Of a stretch of DNA of 64,000 nucleotides, positions 53,774 through 64,000 are shown piece by piece (positions within the stretch are counted from its first letter, which is position 1; every line of letters starts with the position of its first letter). Origin of the DNA: Platanthera guangdongensis (Eukaryota; Streptophyta; Magnoliopsida; Asparagales; Orchidaceae); contig CM077151.1 of NCBI GenBank assembly GCA_039583875.1, positions 121,463,047 through 121,527,046 on the forward strand. Reading direction: 5' to 3'. The position numbers and the translations under genes were made by a program. The notes beneath the pieces are model-generated. The model worked only from the letters and a program-made list of their open reading frames with translations, was not told the origin of the DNA and did no database searches.

Positions 53774-55620
53774 TCGGACATAATTTTGTTAAGGCCATAC
53801 CTTGAGAGAAAAGTGTACTCGTAGTTCAAAAGCATTGTTGGCTTTATTTTACAGAATATTAATTAAATAATAATTAAATTAGGAAAATATCATATTCTGG
53901 ATTTATTCATAAAACATCATGATAGACCCCCAATAATAATCTTAGGTCGATCAGATGAGTATTTCAAGGAGTTGCCATTCTCACTCATCATGTAGGTTGA
54001 TCTACACATAGTAGAAACTGTAAAAGTAGAGTAATATGTGATACCTATTATCGGAAAGGGTAATTGGTGTACCTGGTCTGGTTGAGAATGAGCAAGGTCA
54101 CCATTGGAAAGTAGGTTGAGGGAACCTGGTTGACTAGTGTTAAGTGGTGCTCGTTGTCGATGAAAGAGCGTATTCCCTGTGGAGATAGAGAGAGAGCAAG
54201 TCAAAATACACTAGGGTTAGGTTTATTATAACATTAAATGGGGTGGGACCTGGGTAGATACCAATGATGGTAAGTGCCTTGGGAAACGGAGCTTTGGGTT
54301 TCATCCCATCGTAGTTTCTAGTGCCCCCGAAATCCCTTCACAAGGAATACCCTGGGTAGTCCAAGGTTAAACTAAACCGTAAGAATAAATGTTAAAAGAG
54401 CAACTAGTAAAGAAAAAATAAGACTTCACTTTCACTCACCCCGATACTTTGGGAGGTTAGCTTGGTTAGGTTATCCGATCGGTAGGCTCAGAAGGTACTT
54501 GTAACGGACATGTTAGTGGGGGAGCCGATGGCTCGAGAATTCATGGTTGCATGTGCATAAAGGTGGTGGGTCTTCGGTATTTGATGGTCATTCACAACAA
54601 CAACGGTACACTGACTCGGCTGGTGTGGTTGACACTTGCCCAAGGAAAAGATTGGCGGTGGGTCAGCATAGTATGCAGAGACCCTGGTGTGTCCTTTAGG
54701 GGCGTACATAAGGGCTATGCCTGGTAGTGTGAATGCCCTCCTAGGAGTGGGGTGGCACGACCCACTGTATCCATTTGCCACGACGGAGGCTCCTATGAGT
54801 GATACTAGCATACAAAAAGTGGGAACTAAAGGTCTATGCACATAGAGTAGTGTGCGTGTGTTGCACTTGCATGAATCATGTCATAACATTTCACTTCACT
54901 CATACTTGCATACAACCTGACACCCCATCGTATAAATTGGTAAGGGACTTTTTATACGATGAAAGACTTGAAAAGGACCCCTTAACTTATATATTTGTAT
55001 GCGCATTCATATAAGTTAAGGTTACCTATATCTTAGTTTACTTTTCATACACATACTGCTCTTCTCTACTTGTTTACATTACTGTCTTCTTTTATAGATC
55101 TGCTAGCTTGCCTTTCCTTTTATAGTTCTGTAGTTGTTATGTTATACTTACCAGATAGTCCCACCATCACCTGCTTTGTTTACTCTCCACCTGAAAAGAT
55201 TCCCTATCCTTCCTCTCGCATGATGCCTATGAGTCGCGGGGGCGAGGAGGGGATGATAGTTGGCTTAGTCTTTATAACTAATGGTCGGTGGACAAAACAT
55301 TTCAGGGGCTCCGGATGGGAGACAGGGAGCAGCAGCAGGAGATGCAGCACCAGCGGAGCACGGTGCACATGGAGGTGGGCCAGTCTAGTACGGGAGCACC
55401 AGTCTCTGGATCCGTGAGTGATTAGATTTTGCTTAGCTTCCGCGAGAGGGTTGTCGTGAGAATTTGTTGTACTAGGCATAAGCCCGTTTATATTCCTACT
55501 TACCGATCTCTTTTAGTATATTTATCATCATGTGGATATTGCTGTGATTTCTATTTTATGTAAATGTGATTGTTAACTTGACTTGATCTCATTCGTACTT
55601 CTACTTCTTGATGATCTTCA
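53774..55620. other. Non-coding, LTR-like DNA, family unclear
   Basis: Phrases such as CCTTGGGAAACGGAGCTTTG (54275), CAGAGACCCTGGTGTGTCCT, GGGCTATGCCTGGTAGTGTG, TGGCACGACCCACTGTATCC and ATCATGTCATAACATTTCAC are of the kind found in long gypsy LTRs in plus orientation. There is no primer site, purine tract or coding domain. A 23-base inverted pair at 54928-54963 and 54975-55020 (CGTATAAATTGG...TTATACGATG and AACTTATATA...TATAAGTTA) gives short hairpins. Frames at 53917-54204 (minus) and 54488-54841 (minus) have no recognisable domain. Confidence 0.4.
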
Positions 55621-55699
55621 TTGCCGGCAGAATCGGTGTTTTGTTTTGGCGACCTTCTCATGTGTTGGTGTCACTACAAAGAAGCGGTTCTGGGCGTGA

Positions 55700-57130
55700 G
55701 ACCCAGTAGCAGTGCAAAAAAAGTGGTCTTACATCTAGTGACACATTTGACCCCATGAGAGTTTTCATTATGAAGGCACTCTTCATTCCAAACTTTTTAA
55801 TTATCTCCCTGGTGAACTTAGACTGTGACATGGATAATCCATTCTCAGACTATCTTACTTGGAGGCCCAAGAAGTACTTCAGTTCACCCATACTGCTCAT
55901 CTCAAATTTCCCCTACAAAAGTTTGGCAAACTTTCTGCGAAGGTGATCATCAGTAGACCCAAAGATTATGTCATCTACATAAATCTGGACTAGGATGATC
56001 TTGCCCTTAACTTCCCTTAGGAATAGTGTCTTGTCTATCTTTCCCCTTGAGAATTTTTCTCAATGAGAAAGCTAGACATGGTTTCATACCATGCCCTGGG
56101 GGCTTACTTCAACCCATACAATGATTTCCTAAGCTTATAAACATAATCATGTGAGTTATAATTGATAAAGCCTGATGGTTTCTCAACATAGACCTCTTCT
56201 CTTAGGCCACCATTCAAAAAGCTTACTTGACATCCATCTGGTAGACCTTAAATCCCTTGTGTGTAACATATGCAAGGAATAGTCTGATGGCTTCCACTCT
56301 AGCTACTGGTGTAATGGTTTGGTCAAAATTAATACCTTCTTCTTGTCTATATCCTTTGGCTACCAGTCTAGCTTTATTCTTTACTATAACACCATTTTCA
56401 TTAAGCTTATTCCTATAGATCCACTTGGTTCCAATGATGTTATGTCCTTATGATCAAGGAACCAGCTTCTAGACCTTGCATCTCTTGAACTGGTTAAGTT
56501 CCTCTTCCATAGCCACAATCCAAAATGGATCAATGTCAACATATACAAACCTTTTAGGTTCCACCTAAAACAGGAAGCTAGAGTACATTGCAATGTTCTG
56601 GCTTCTGCTCCTTGTTATATCCCCTCGACTAGCATATCAAATTGATGACCCCTTTGTCCGAGCCTCCAAAGATCTCCTTAGGCCCATTCTTCACAGGAGT
56701 GTATTTTTTTAAATGGCTTCTTGTTCCAGTCATGTGCCTGGAACATCCACTGTCCAGGTATAGTATTGGTGCAAGGGTACTAAGACTATCCAACCACCAC
56801 AATTCAGTTTACCTTAGGACCCCAAAAGAGTTTTGGTCCTAGGTTCTTGTTAGTCTGAAAATTAGCTTGTCTACCTGTAATATTTCTAACAGATAGACTT
56901 GCCCGTGCACTAGGCACATTTTGGATGTGCCAACAATCTATGACAAAATGTCCCACTTTGCCACAACACTAGCACTCATGAATATTATATCTCCTTTTCT
57001 AAATAACTCTAGTAGACAAGCTGAAACTAGCTGACTTTTAAGAAGGGAGAGCAGCAACCCTTTTCATATTTCTTTCAGTAAGGATCTGACTGAAAGTGAG
57101 TCCACCAGTAGATATACTTGGCTTACTATA
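55700..57130 (-). pseudogene. Copia gag knuckle and reverse transcriptase remnant (antisense)
   Basis: From high to low coordinates on the minus strand: CCGKVGHFVIDCW (gag zinc knuckle, about 56937-56980), a GPKLFWGPK linker, a damaged protease start, then [69 protein letters not shown] and VQIYVDDIIFG with YVDD at about 55970-55984. Integrase and most of the region between the protease and RT are missing. Many frameshifts and stops are present. The order gag-(deleted)-RT is that of Ty1/copia. Confidence 0.85.
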
Positions 57131-57900
57131 AATGTGATAGAAATATACACAATAATAATAGTATGCTATAGTTTATAATGTTTAAATCAATGACATCCAT
57201 ACATCTTCCTCCTCCAGCTGACGATCCAGATTAACCCCGTCTATACCAACTTAAAAGTTATTTGCCAGCCACTGGGCCACTTCCACTGCCGGCGATTTTC
57301 GCCACCATCTACATTGAGGTGGCAGCTTGCATTTTCCAGTGACATGGCCTCCAGAGGAGGCTCCTCCAGTGAACCTAATCAAGAAGAAAAGCTCGTATTT
57401 CTCCATCTCTCACATGGCCTCGGGCTCAGTTGATCCCAATATCTCTCCTAGTGGATCTAGAAGACTAGCACCGAGGGAGGGGAGGAGAAACATACCTGGA
57501 TGTGAGCTTGGCGGCGGGTGCAGTAGTGGTGAGCCATGGCCGATCCTTGCTTCGACGAGTTGGCTCCAAAGCTCGATTCTCCAGTTAAAGCTCAACTCTA
57601 GAAATCGTTTCCCACTCCTCTGGCTCAACAATGGTGACGATGGGCTTACTAGAAATATGGGCAATGATTAGGTTTTGTTTCTTCCCTTTTTATAAAAAAA
57701 TTCATGTTTAAGTTGCTTTCCACATGTCATCCATGTATTAGACCGTTAATCATTACCTTAAATAGGCCTTCTTGAAATGATCAATGTATTAAATAGGTTT
57801 GCGGAAGAGATTAGGTTCCAATGTGCCATCATCATTTTATCCCGATAACCCTATTCAGGCTGAATATATATAAACCAACAAATACAGCTTAGACAGAAAA
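57131..57900 (-). other. Unassigned; possible small gene-derived exon
   Basis: On the minus strand, 57535 backwards reads ATGGCTCACCACTACTGCAC..., 14 codons (MAHHYCTRRQAHIQ) ending at CAG followed by GTATGT, a good plant 5' splice site, near 57490. The surroundings are C/T-rich and GC-rich compared with the flanks, as in a 5' leader. No protein family is recognisable and no downstream exon was found. It may equally be a non-coding part of the neighbouring elements. Confidence 0.25.
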
Positions 57901-57904
57901 AATA

Positions 57905-58020
57905 CTCAAAGTCCAAAAGCGTTGAGTGGTGTCAAGACCACTCAACTCAGCATTGAGTGGCCTTGAGACCACTCAACTCCGCGTTGAGTGGCGTTGAGTG
58001 GTGTTGAGACCACTCAACGT
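57905..58020. repeat. CGTTGAGTGG / CCACTCAACG inverted repeats
   Basis: GCGTTGAGTGG and CCACTCAACTC alternate in both orientations about eight times over 115 bp, so the segment can fold into several hairpins. GTTGAGTG is also a variant motif in the LTR arrays at 25380-25470. Confidence 0.85.
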
Positions 58021-60400
58021 AGCATGATCCTGATGTCGGAGACAGTTGGTTTCTCATTTATCCTAGAACACCCTTGTAAGATTTTGGATAAGGACATTCT
58101 TGAGTTCTTTCAAAATGCCAAACTCCGACATGAAGATTCCGTCATCAAGATCAAAGCTCGTGAGACTTTAATTAATTTGAAGGCCACTCACCTCACCCGT
58201 CTCTTGAGGCTTCCAGCCTGTGAGGAAGTAGATCACCTCGAAGAGTAGGACTTTTCAAGGGCAATGTTGTTTTGTGGATTGCCAAGAGGCACCAAAGATC
58301 TTAAAAGAAAAGGGATGAACGATGAAGGAAAGCTACTTTAAAACATTATTGGAAATGTATTATTTAGCAAAACTGATTTCCATGACTACCTATCATCTGA
58401 TATGTTTAAAATTCTTGTGACAATCATCTGCTGAAAGAGAATGGATTGGGGTGCTATGCTGTATGAAAAGATCAAGGACAGTCTCCGCACTCCCAACTTT
58501 GGATGGATTATCAGCTTGTTCTTAAATCAAATGGACAGAGACAAGTTCGATATAACCAAAGGTGTGCCTATCCATCACCTCAAGAAAATTGTCTCATCAT
58601 TATTCTCAAGGTGGGATAGGAGGATATTGAGCCTAGGGGAGCCCCATATGTTCTTGAGGAGGAGGAAGAACAAGTTCCTATGGATAGGATTCCTTATCCA
58701 ACCCCAGTGTAGTTCTTGATAGCTTTAGTGTAGGAGCTGAGGGGGAGCCAACTGAAACACAAGTGGCAACTGTTTAGTGCCCTTGAGTGTTACTACAATT
58801 GTAGAGATTCCATGTCAAGTTCTAACGGCTGAGATTGTAGTTCCAAAGACAGGGAATCTTCTGACAGAGGTTGCTAAGATTGTTCAGACTATTGTTGTTG
58901 AGATAGTGCATGATGAGGCCGAGGTTTTTGCTGCAGCTGCTGAGGATGATTTGAATGTTGGTGACTATGAAATAGATGTTGATGATACCAGAGCTGCAAA
59001 TAATTTTATCGATGGTTCTAAGCAGCTGTCAGTGTATAACCTGATTGTCTCTCTCACAGAGATTACTCCTGATTTAGCTTTTGAGAGGGTGGTGACTCAG
59101 TCCATGATATTGTTGCTACTCAGGTTGACAAGTTTATCCGCAACCTAGAGAAGAGAGTAACCCTGACATACGGTATTCCTCCAACTATTCTAGAGGAGGT
59201 AGTGGATATTTTTGACCAGGAAGGAGATGTAGAAGAGCATGCTCCTATCCTATCTATTGTTGAAGATCTTGGATTGATATCAAAGGCTCAGTTATCTCTA
59301 ATAGATGAGTCCCCGGTGATTCTGAACATGCAGACCTTCCCTCTCATCCTAGTGTTCCTACTAAAGAGGTTCCTAGTTCCAGTGTTGATAGTTCCATCCT
59401 GAATACCATAAAAGCCATGTTGGCCAAATAACAACAATAGTTTGAAGCGTCCATGCAAAAATTTTTGAAAAAGATCCAAGAAACTGAGAAAGATATGATC
59501 AACGGCCTTATAGTTGTCAAGGTTTGTTTCGACAAGTTAGATGAAAGGTTGGACTCCAGGTTTGTACGGGTCGTCAAGCTCTAATTCATAATATGGCCGG
59601 ACTAAAGAGTAATGTAGAAGGTATTCAAAATGTTGATAAGAACACTGTAACAATGGTTGAGGCTCACAATCATTCAATGGATCATTTTGACAAGACCATG
59701 GAATCTTATGCAAATGTTATAGCTGAGGAAGTTAGAAAGGGGGAGGATGCCCTTCAAGCTAAGGTGGAAGCTAAGGTGGATGCAGTTGAGGCTGCCATGT
59801 TTGCAAATTTCAAATGAGTAAATAATTATAGCTATGAAACTTTTTCTTGGCTACATAATGAGATTTTTCGGAGGTCAGGCCAAGTATTTCAAGTACTTAT
59901 TGTGCCAATTCAGGCTGAAGTTCATCCTGCTGAGGTTTACTATAAATATTAGGCAGACACACAGGATCTCCCTCGGGATAGACCTACTGCTGCTGTTGTT
60001 GATGTTCCAGAAGTTCAAGTGATTGAAGATGTACATCCTCTAGTGTACAAAAGGAGAAGATACGATGAAGGCACGTCTGCATCAGGTCTCAGCCAGTCAG
60101 AGGAGAGCTAGTCAAAGATATGCCAATTAGAGAGATGGCTGAGGTGTAGAGTCCTATTACAAGAGGAATTATCTAATACTCTTTCGCTATGGTCGATATT
60201 GGAGGAGAAAGCAGGTGGGACCACTATGACAGAGATGAGTGGCATAAGTATAAGTGGGAATGCAGAGAGAAGGATTCACTTCAGAAAGCACAGACATGAT
60301 GATCCAACAACACCTGCAGCCCTCCAAGGTATTATCCAAAGCCCAAGGCTTACTTTGTCCGACAGCATCAGAAGAGCCAGGACAGGCATGGTTGATGGTT
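57988..60400 (+). pseudogene. Gag-like ORF of a plant retroelement, family unclear
   Basis: A broken reading frame runs FILEHPCKILDKDILEFFQN, IKARETLINLKATHLTRLLR, MDWGAMLYEKIKDSLRTPNF, GWIISLFLNQMD, an acidic middle (HDEAEVFAAAAEDDLNVGDY), and a helical, probably coiled-coil part at 59593-59817 (KTMESYANVIAEEVRKGEDA). It ends with [20 protein letters not shown] near 60215-60280. The pattern (an N-terminal helical domain with WDWAxLxFExxK-like box and a long coil) resembles uncharacterised plant transposon ORFs that accompany copia-like LTRs. Stops at about 58247, 58341, 58434 and 58720 and a frameshift make it inactive. No RT or integrase follows. Function unknown. Confidence 0.55.
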
Positions 60401-60448
60401 GTTTATTTTGTGTGTGGTTGTGGTTGCCCCCCAAACAAAAAATCTTAT

Positions 60449-60552
<104 letters not shown>

Positions 60553-60678
60553 TTTAAAAATTTTGGCTGGAATGTGTGCTGTGTTTAAATTTTCTTAAAT
60601 TCATATATCTTGTCATTTTTGTGCTTTATTATTTTTGGGCAATTCACCATAGCTTATAGTATTCTGACTTCTTCAAAT

Positions 60679-62368
60679 AGTTGGGTATTGTATCCATAAT
60701 AACCTTGATTTGAAAAATGGTCCAGTTAAGCGAAGATTAATTGTGATTGTATTTGATATTACAGTTTTAGTTATATACTTGCAGGTGTACATTGCAAAGT
60801 ACACACCAATGTTAGGTTACAGTGGGTCAGTAAACACAAGAATATACAATGTAATACTTCATTGTGTAGGCCAATGTGTCAACTCACGTGTAATCTTTCT
60901 ATTGGGGTGTATTTCTATGCCAAATGTATGTGAAGGATCGAGGAAGAAGAACTTTAATTCAGTACAACAGAAATTTTACCCAAGTAAAATTCGTCGAGTA
61001 TTGTAAGGGATATTCGTCAAATTCGTCAAGTATACTCATTGATACTCATCGAATATCTGAACAGTTGGAAAACAGTTAAATAAAATTCCTCGAGCATCAT
61101 CAAGTATACTCGTCGAATTCGTCGAATGAATATAACGATACTCACCAAATTCGTCGAATATACATGTCGATATACGGTGAATTTGTCGAGTCATCTCGAC
61201 TCAACTTCTCTGGATTTTCGTAAGGAAAATTTGTTGACTATCACAGCATCGAGTGCGTCGTTGGAATCGAATGCATTGAGTGTGTCGATGGTGTCGAGTG
61301 CGTCGAGTCAGCTAGCATATACTCGTCAAATTCGTCGAGTATACCAGCCAATACTCGACGAATTCATCGAGTATGACTTCAGCATAAGCGTTGAGTGGTT
61401 TACTTCTTTAAGCTAAATTTCTCTAAGTCAATTTCATCGTATATAAATAATTGTTCGGCGAGTATACTAGCTATACTCGATGATACTCGACGAATATGAC
61501 TTGGGATACATTTCCGATAGTTTTTCAAATTCATGCTCGGGTTAGACGACGGTCATGCACAGTAATTTTCGCAAGTCTCATTTTGGAATTTATTTTATAA
61601 CCGTTATTGCAAAGGATGTCTAAAAATACTTAGGGTGGATTTCTCATCAACCCTAATCTTGCTAATTATTCTAATTTTCAAATCGAGAAAGTTTCCAGAA
61701 ATGCACATCATTGGCTTCCCATATAATACGCGAAACCCGATCAGCTGACAACTGCAACCAAGCAAGATTCAATCATCATTTTTCCGATTCGACTAGATCC
61801 GGGTGTTTGGAAGATCTCTATTCATACATATTTAGTTGATTCAAGGTTCAAGATCCAAGTATTCAAAGTCTTCCCAGTTTCCGAGCTGTCACGTTCTCCA
61901 AGACTATTCAAGATCATCTTCTCGAAGAATAACAGATAGAAGACTCCAGATCTTGTAAATATTGTGTTTTATTGTTATGAAATACTCTTTTATACTTGTA
62001 GGAGATCTTATCTCTGAGTTGTATATCCGTTTGTGGATCTAGGGGGTAGAACCATTTGTGGATCGAGTCGTAGATCCGTTTATGGATCGAGTTGTAGGAG
62101 AGGTTATTCTCCGAGAGGTAGGAGAGTCGTCTTAGAGTTGTAGGAGTTGCTGCTCCGAGGTGTAAGATTTTTTGAAATCTGAGAAAGTTGAAGTTGCCGA
62201 ATCTAGCCCTTCGTGGTGGATAGGTGAGGATGGAAAGTGCTCGTACCGAACTCAGGGAACCACTATAGATCTCAGTGTTTTGTGTGCTTAATTTTTCAAG
62301 TTTATTTTATTTCTCGAAAAGACACAGACATCACCTATTCACCCCCCCTCTAGGTGATTTAGAGTTAC
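60679..62368 (+). repeat. Copia-type LTR F
   Basis: It starts (TAG)TTGGGTATTGTATCC, a decayed TGTTGGGTATTG, and ends with CACCTATTCACCCCCCCTCT then AGGTGATTTAGAGTTAC, the usual C-rich end of plant copia LTRs. The first ~300 bp (CAATGT.AGG/CTACAATGGGTCA...CCTCATTGTGT) match the start of LTR G at 62369. The middle holds TTCGTCGAGTAT motifs (60985-61500). No primer site follows; LTR G starts directly. Confidence 0.72.
60985..61500 (+). repeat. Array of TTCGTCGAGTAT motifs in copia LTR F
   Basis: Around 25 occurrences of ATTCGTCGAGTAT, TACTCGTCGAATTCGTCGAA, GCATCGAGTGCGTCG and relatives, irregularly spaced. It is the same motif as in the gypsy C LTRs, though the LTRs are otherwise unrelated. Confidence 0.87.
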
Positions 62369-62769
62369 TGTTGGGTATTGCATCCACAATAGCCCAGATT
62401 TGTATGAAGTCACCATTGAACAAAGATGAATTAAGTTTGTATTTGATGCTCTATGTTGGGTATTGTATCCACAGTAACCCAGATTTGATGAAGTCACCCT
62501 TGAACTAAGATGAATTAAGTTGTATTTGATGCTTTGTTTAAGTTATGTGTGTGCAGAACTGTATTGCCAAGTATAGACCAATGTCAGTCTACAATGGGTC
62601 ACCAAACACAGGACCATACAATGTAATCCCTCATTGTGTGATCCATGGTGTTGACTCATGTGTAGCCTCTCTATTGGGATACACTTCATATTCAAGCACT
62701 AGGACTAATTGGAGAAAGGCTTGTTGCTGAACCCACCAAAGAAGAAGAGAATTCTGTTGAAAGAATTTT

Positions 62770-63515
62770 ACTAAGTACTTTACTCGAGTAGATCCCTACA
62801 TACTCGAGTGAAATGCTTAGTCAATACTCAAGTAAGACCATAAGTACTCGAGTAAAGGAATTAGCTCTCGAGTTGCCAAATTATAGCTCTCGAGTAGCTA
62901 AGTCAACTACTCGAGTAGATCCCTTATCATTCTCGAGTTAACAGAAATCTTTCTCCAGAAAATTTTCTAAGTAAATTACACGAGTAGTCATATAAGTACT
63001 CGAGTAGTTTAGTCTTTTGTCTCGAGTAACAGAAGACTGGACTTCATGTTATTTTTCCTCACTCGAGTAGTTAAATTCATGTACTCGAGTAGTCCATCTA
63101 CTACTCGAGTACTCCAGAGTTAATACTAGAGTAACAAGATTTTCTTCCCTTAGAATTTTCTAAGTCCATTACTCGAGTAGTTTATACCCTCTCGAGTAGT
63201 CCAGTTTCACTACTCGAGTAACCCAAATTTCTCTTCCAAAAAAACACTTCAAGTCCTTGACTCGATTAGCTTCTCTACTTCTCGAGTAGTTAATTTCTTT
63301 TCACTCGAGTAGTACTTCTTGTACTCTAGTAGTTAAACTCCACATCTCGAGTAACTATTTTAGCACCCAAGTATGTCTTTGTGTACTCGAGTAGTTGCTC
63401 TCTGTTTCTGGATTTTCTCCAAGTCACTTACTCGAGTAGTCTTCTTCTATTCACTCGAGTAGTCTTATCTAGTACTCGAGTAGGTTAATCATCACTCGAG
63501 TATGTTAGTCATTCT
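62770..63515 (+). repeat. Array of CTACTCGAGTAG motifs in LTR G
   Basis: More than 35 copies of ACTCGAGTAG and close variants (CTCGAGTAAC, CTCTCGAGTAGT), separated by 5-25 bp of unrelated, mostly T/C-rich sequence. CTACTCGAGTAG is a perfect palindrome. Confidence 0.92.
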
Positions 63516-63624
63516 TTTTCAGAAAATTCAATAAGTCCAGATTTGACAGAAATTTCAAACAGCCTTAACGTGATTGGTCCACGTGTATTTCATTTAGACT
63601 AATTATGACCGTTATTAAGGCTCT

Positions 63625-63632
63625 TATATAAA
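63625..63632 (+). promoter_or_regulatory. LTR TATA box (LTR G)
   Basis: TATATAAA sits 110 bp after the end of the motif array and 20 bp before AACTGACAAACCCTAACC. It is the likely core promoter for transcripts starting in LTR G. Confidence 0.65.
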
Positions 63633-64000
63633 GTCTTGTTAGAAACTGACAAACCCTAACCAAGGCTGCCAAATTTTATTATAAGGAAATCTGAATCCCA
63701 TTCTCTCAAAAAAAAATCGGAAGACGCCGTCGCCGACCTTCATCGTGCACATCCGGCTAGGGTTTTCGATTCCAGAAGATTCAGATCAAGAAGATTCATA
63801 GATCGAGATCGTCATTCAATTCTTCATCATCTTTCTGATCGTGTGAAGCCAAGAAAGTTCAGATATAGCCTTTGGCGAGATTCTTCTTCAACTTCTCTGA
63901 TAAAGCCGCAAAGATTAAAGAAGAAAATCCAGGCCATCTGATTGCAGATCTGATAAAGTTTTACTGTTTGTATTTCTATATACTTTCAATTTCATTCTTG

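Larger units (their letters stand above)
62369..64000 (+). repeat. Copia-type LTR G (runs off the window)
   Basis: It begins TGTTGGGTATTGCATCCACA. The first ~85 bp are duplicated in tandem (62369-62453 and 62454-62540). The shared LTR start (ACAATGTAATCCCTCATTGT) aligns with LTR F, but the middle carries CTCGAG motifs instead of TCGTCGAG. A TATA box (TATATAAA) lies at 63625-63632, followed by AAACCCTAACC and a leader with TTCTCTCAAAAAAAAATCGG. The end lies outside the window. Confidence 0.72.

Noticed and set aside
53917..54841. Minus-strand frames of 95 and 117 codons
   Set aside because: No domain. The surrounding phrases look like LTR untranslated sequence, and codon content is not gene-like.
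62770..63515. Motif-plus-spacer pattern resembling CRISPR
   Set aside because: The motif is only 10-12 bp, spacing is irregular, and it lies in an LTR of a eukaryotic element.

Overview
This window looks like repeat-rich (pericentromere-like) nuclear DNA of a flowering plant. It is made almost entirely of degraded LTR retrotransposons: Ty3/gypsy chromovirus (Tekay/Del-like), Athila and Tat lineages, plus Ty1/copia. They are nested in one another and interleaved with minisatellites and long (AT)n tracts. I find no convincing intact host gene, no rRNA or tRNA gene and no CRISPR. The species cannot be named from the sequence. All coordinates were read by eye, and family assignments rest on recognised protein motifs, not on searches.

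Region by region. 1-553: antisense partial gypsy LTR. 554-22866: a ~10.9 kb direct tandem duplication (1101-11997 and 11998-22866). Each unit holds a gypsy integrase remnant (element A) split by a complete Athila-type, gag-only element with two ~1.8 kb LTRs and a 5-bp target-site duplication. This is followed by the front part of A's 3' LTR, an (AT)n tract, and a gene-promoter-like segment that begins with a Helitron-like 5' end. The Athila gag is broken in copy 1 but open (479 codons) in copy 2. 22867-24640: unrecognised DNA, an 18-19 bp minisatellite and (AT)n. 24639-34881: gypsy element C (LTR, gag, protease, RT lacking its catalytic core, RNase H, integrase, LTR); its 3' LTR carries an antisense solo LTR with a ~430 bp palindrome. 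34882-37417: antisense copia remnant and LTR fragments. 37418-45545: gypsy element D with a long LTR, recognisable gag-protease-RT-integrase and an LTR joined abnormally to integrase. 45590-46984: antisense copia LTR with G26.

46985-53773: a GC-rich Tat-lineage element that has gag and protease only. It is followed by about 29 copies of a 74-bp repeat, about 11 of an 80-bp repeat and about 10 of a 60-bp repeat, then an LTR with a TATA box. 53774-57900: LTR-like DNA, an antisense copia gag/RT remnant and a possible small exon. 57905-64000: a plant retroelement ORF of unclear family, (AT)50, and two copia-type LTRs joined head to tail.

The most unusual signals are these. (1) Unrelated LTR families of both superfamilies carry dense arrays of short TCGA-centred motifs (TTCGTCGAGTAT, GCTCGACGAA, CTACTCGAGTAG and others). 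(2) The palindrome GACACGGGCGTGTC recurs in unrelated LTRs. (3) The 74- and 80-bp minisatellites share one hairpin whose stem pairs covary (ATCCAG/CTGGAT, TGCCAG/CTGGCA, CCCAG/CTGGG). (4) The block duplication has a 3-bp microhomology junction and LTR-specific variants that order the events. Two independent elements of different lineages are gag-only, so trans-mobilisation is the likely theme of the locus.
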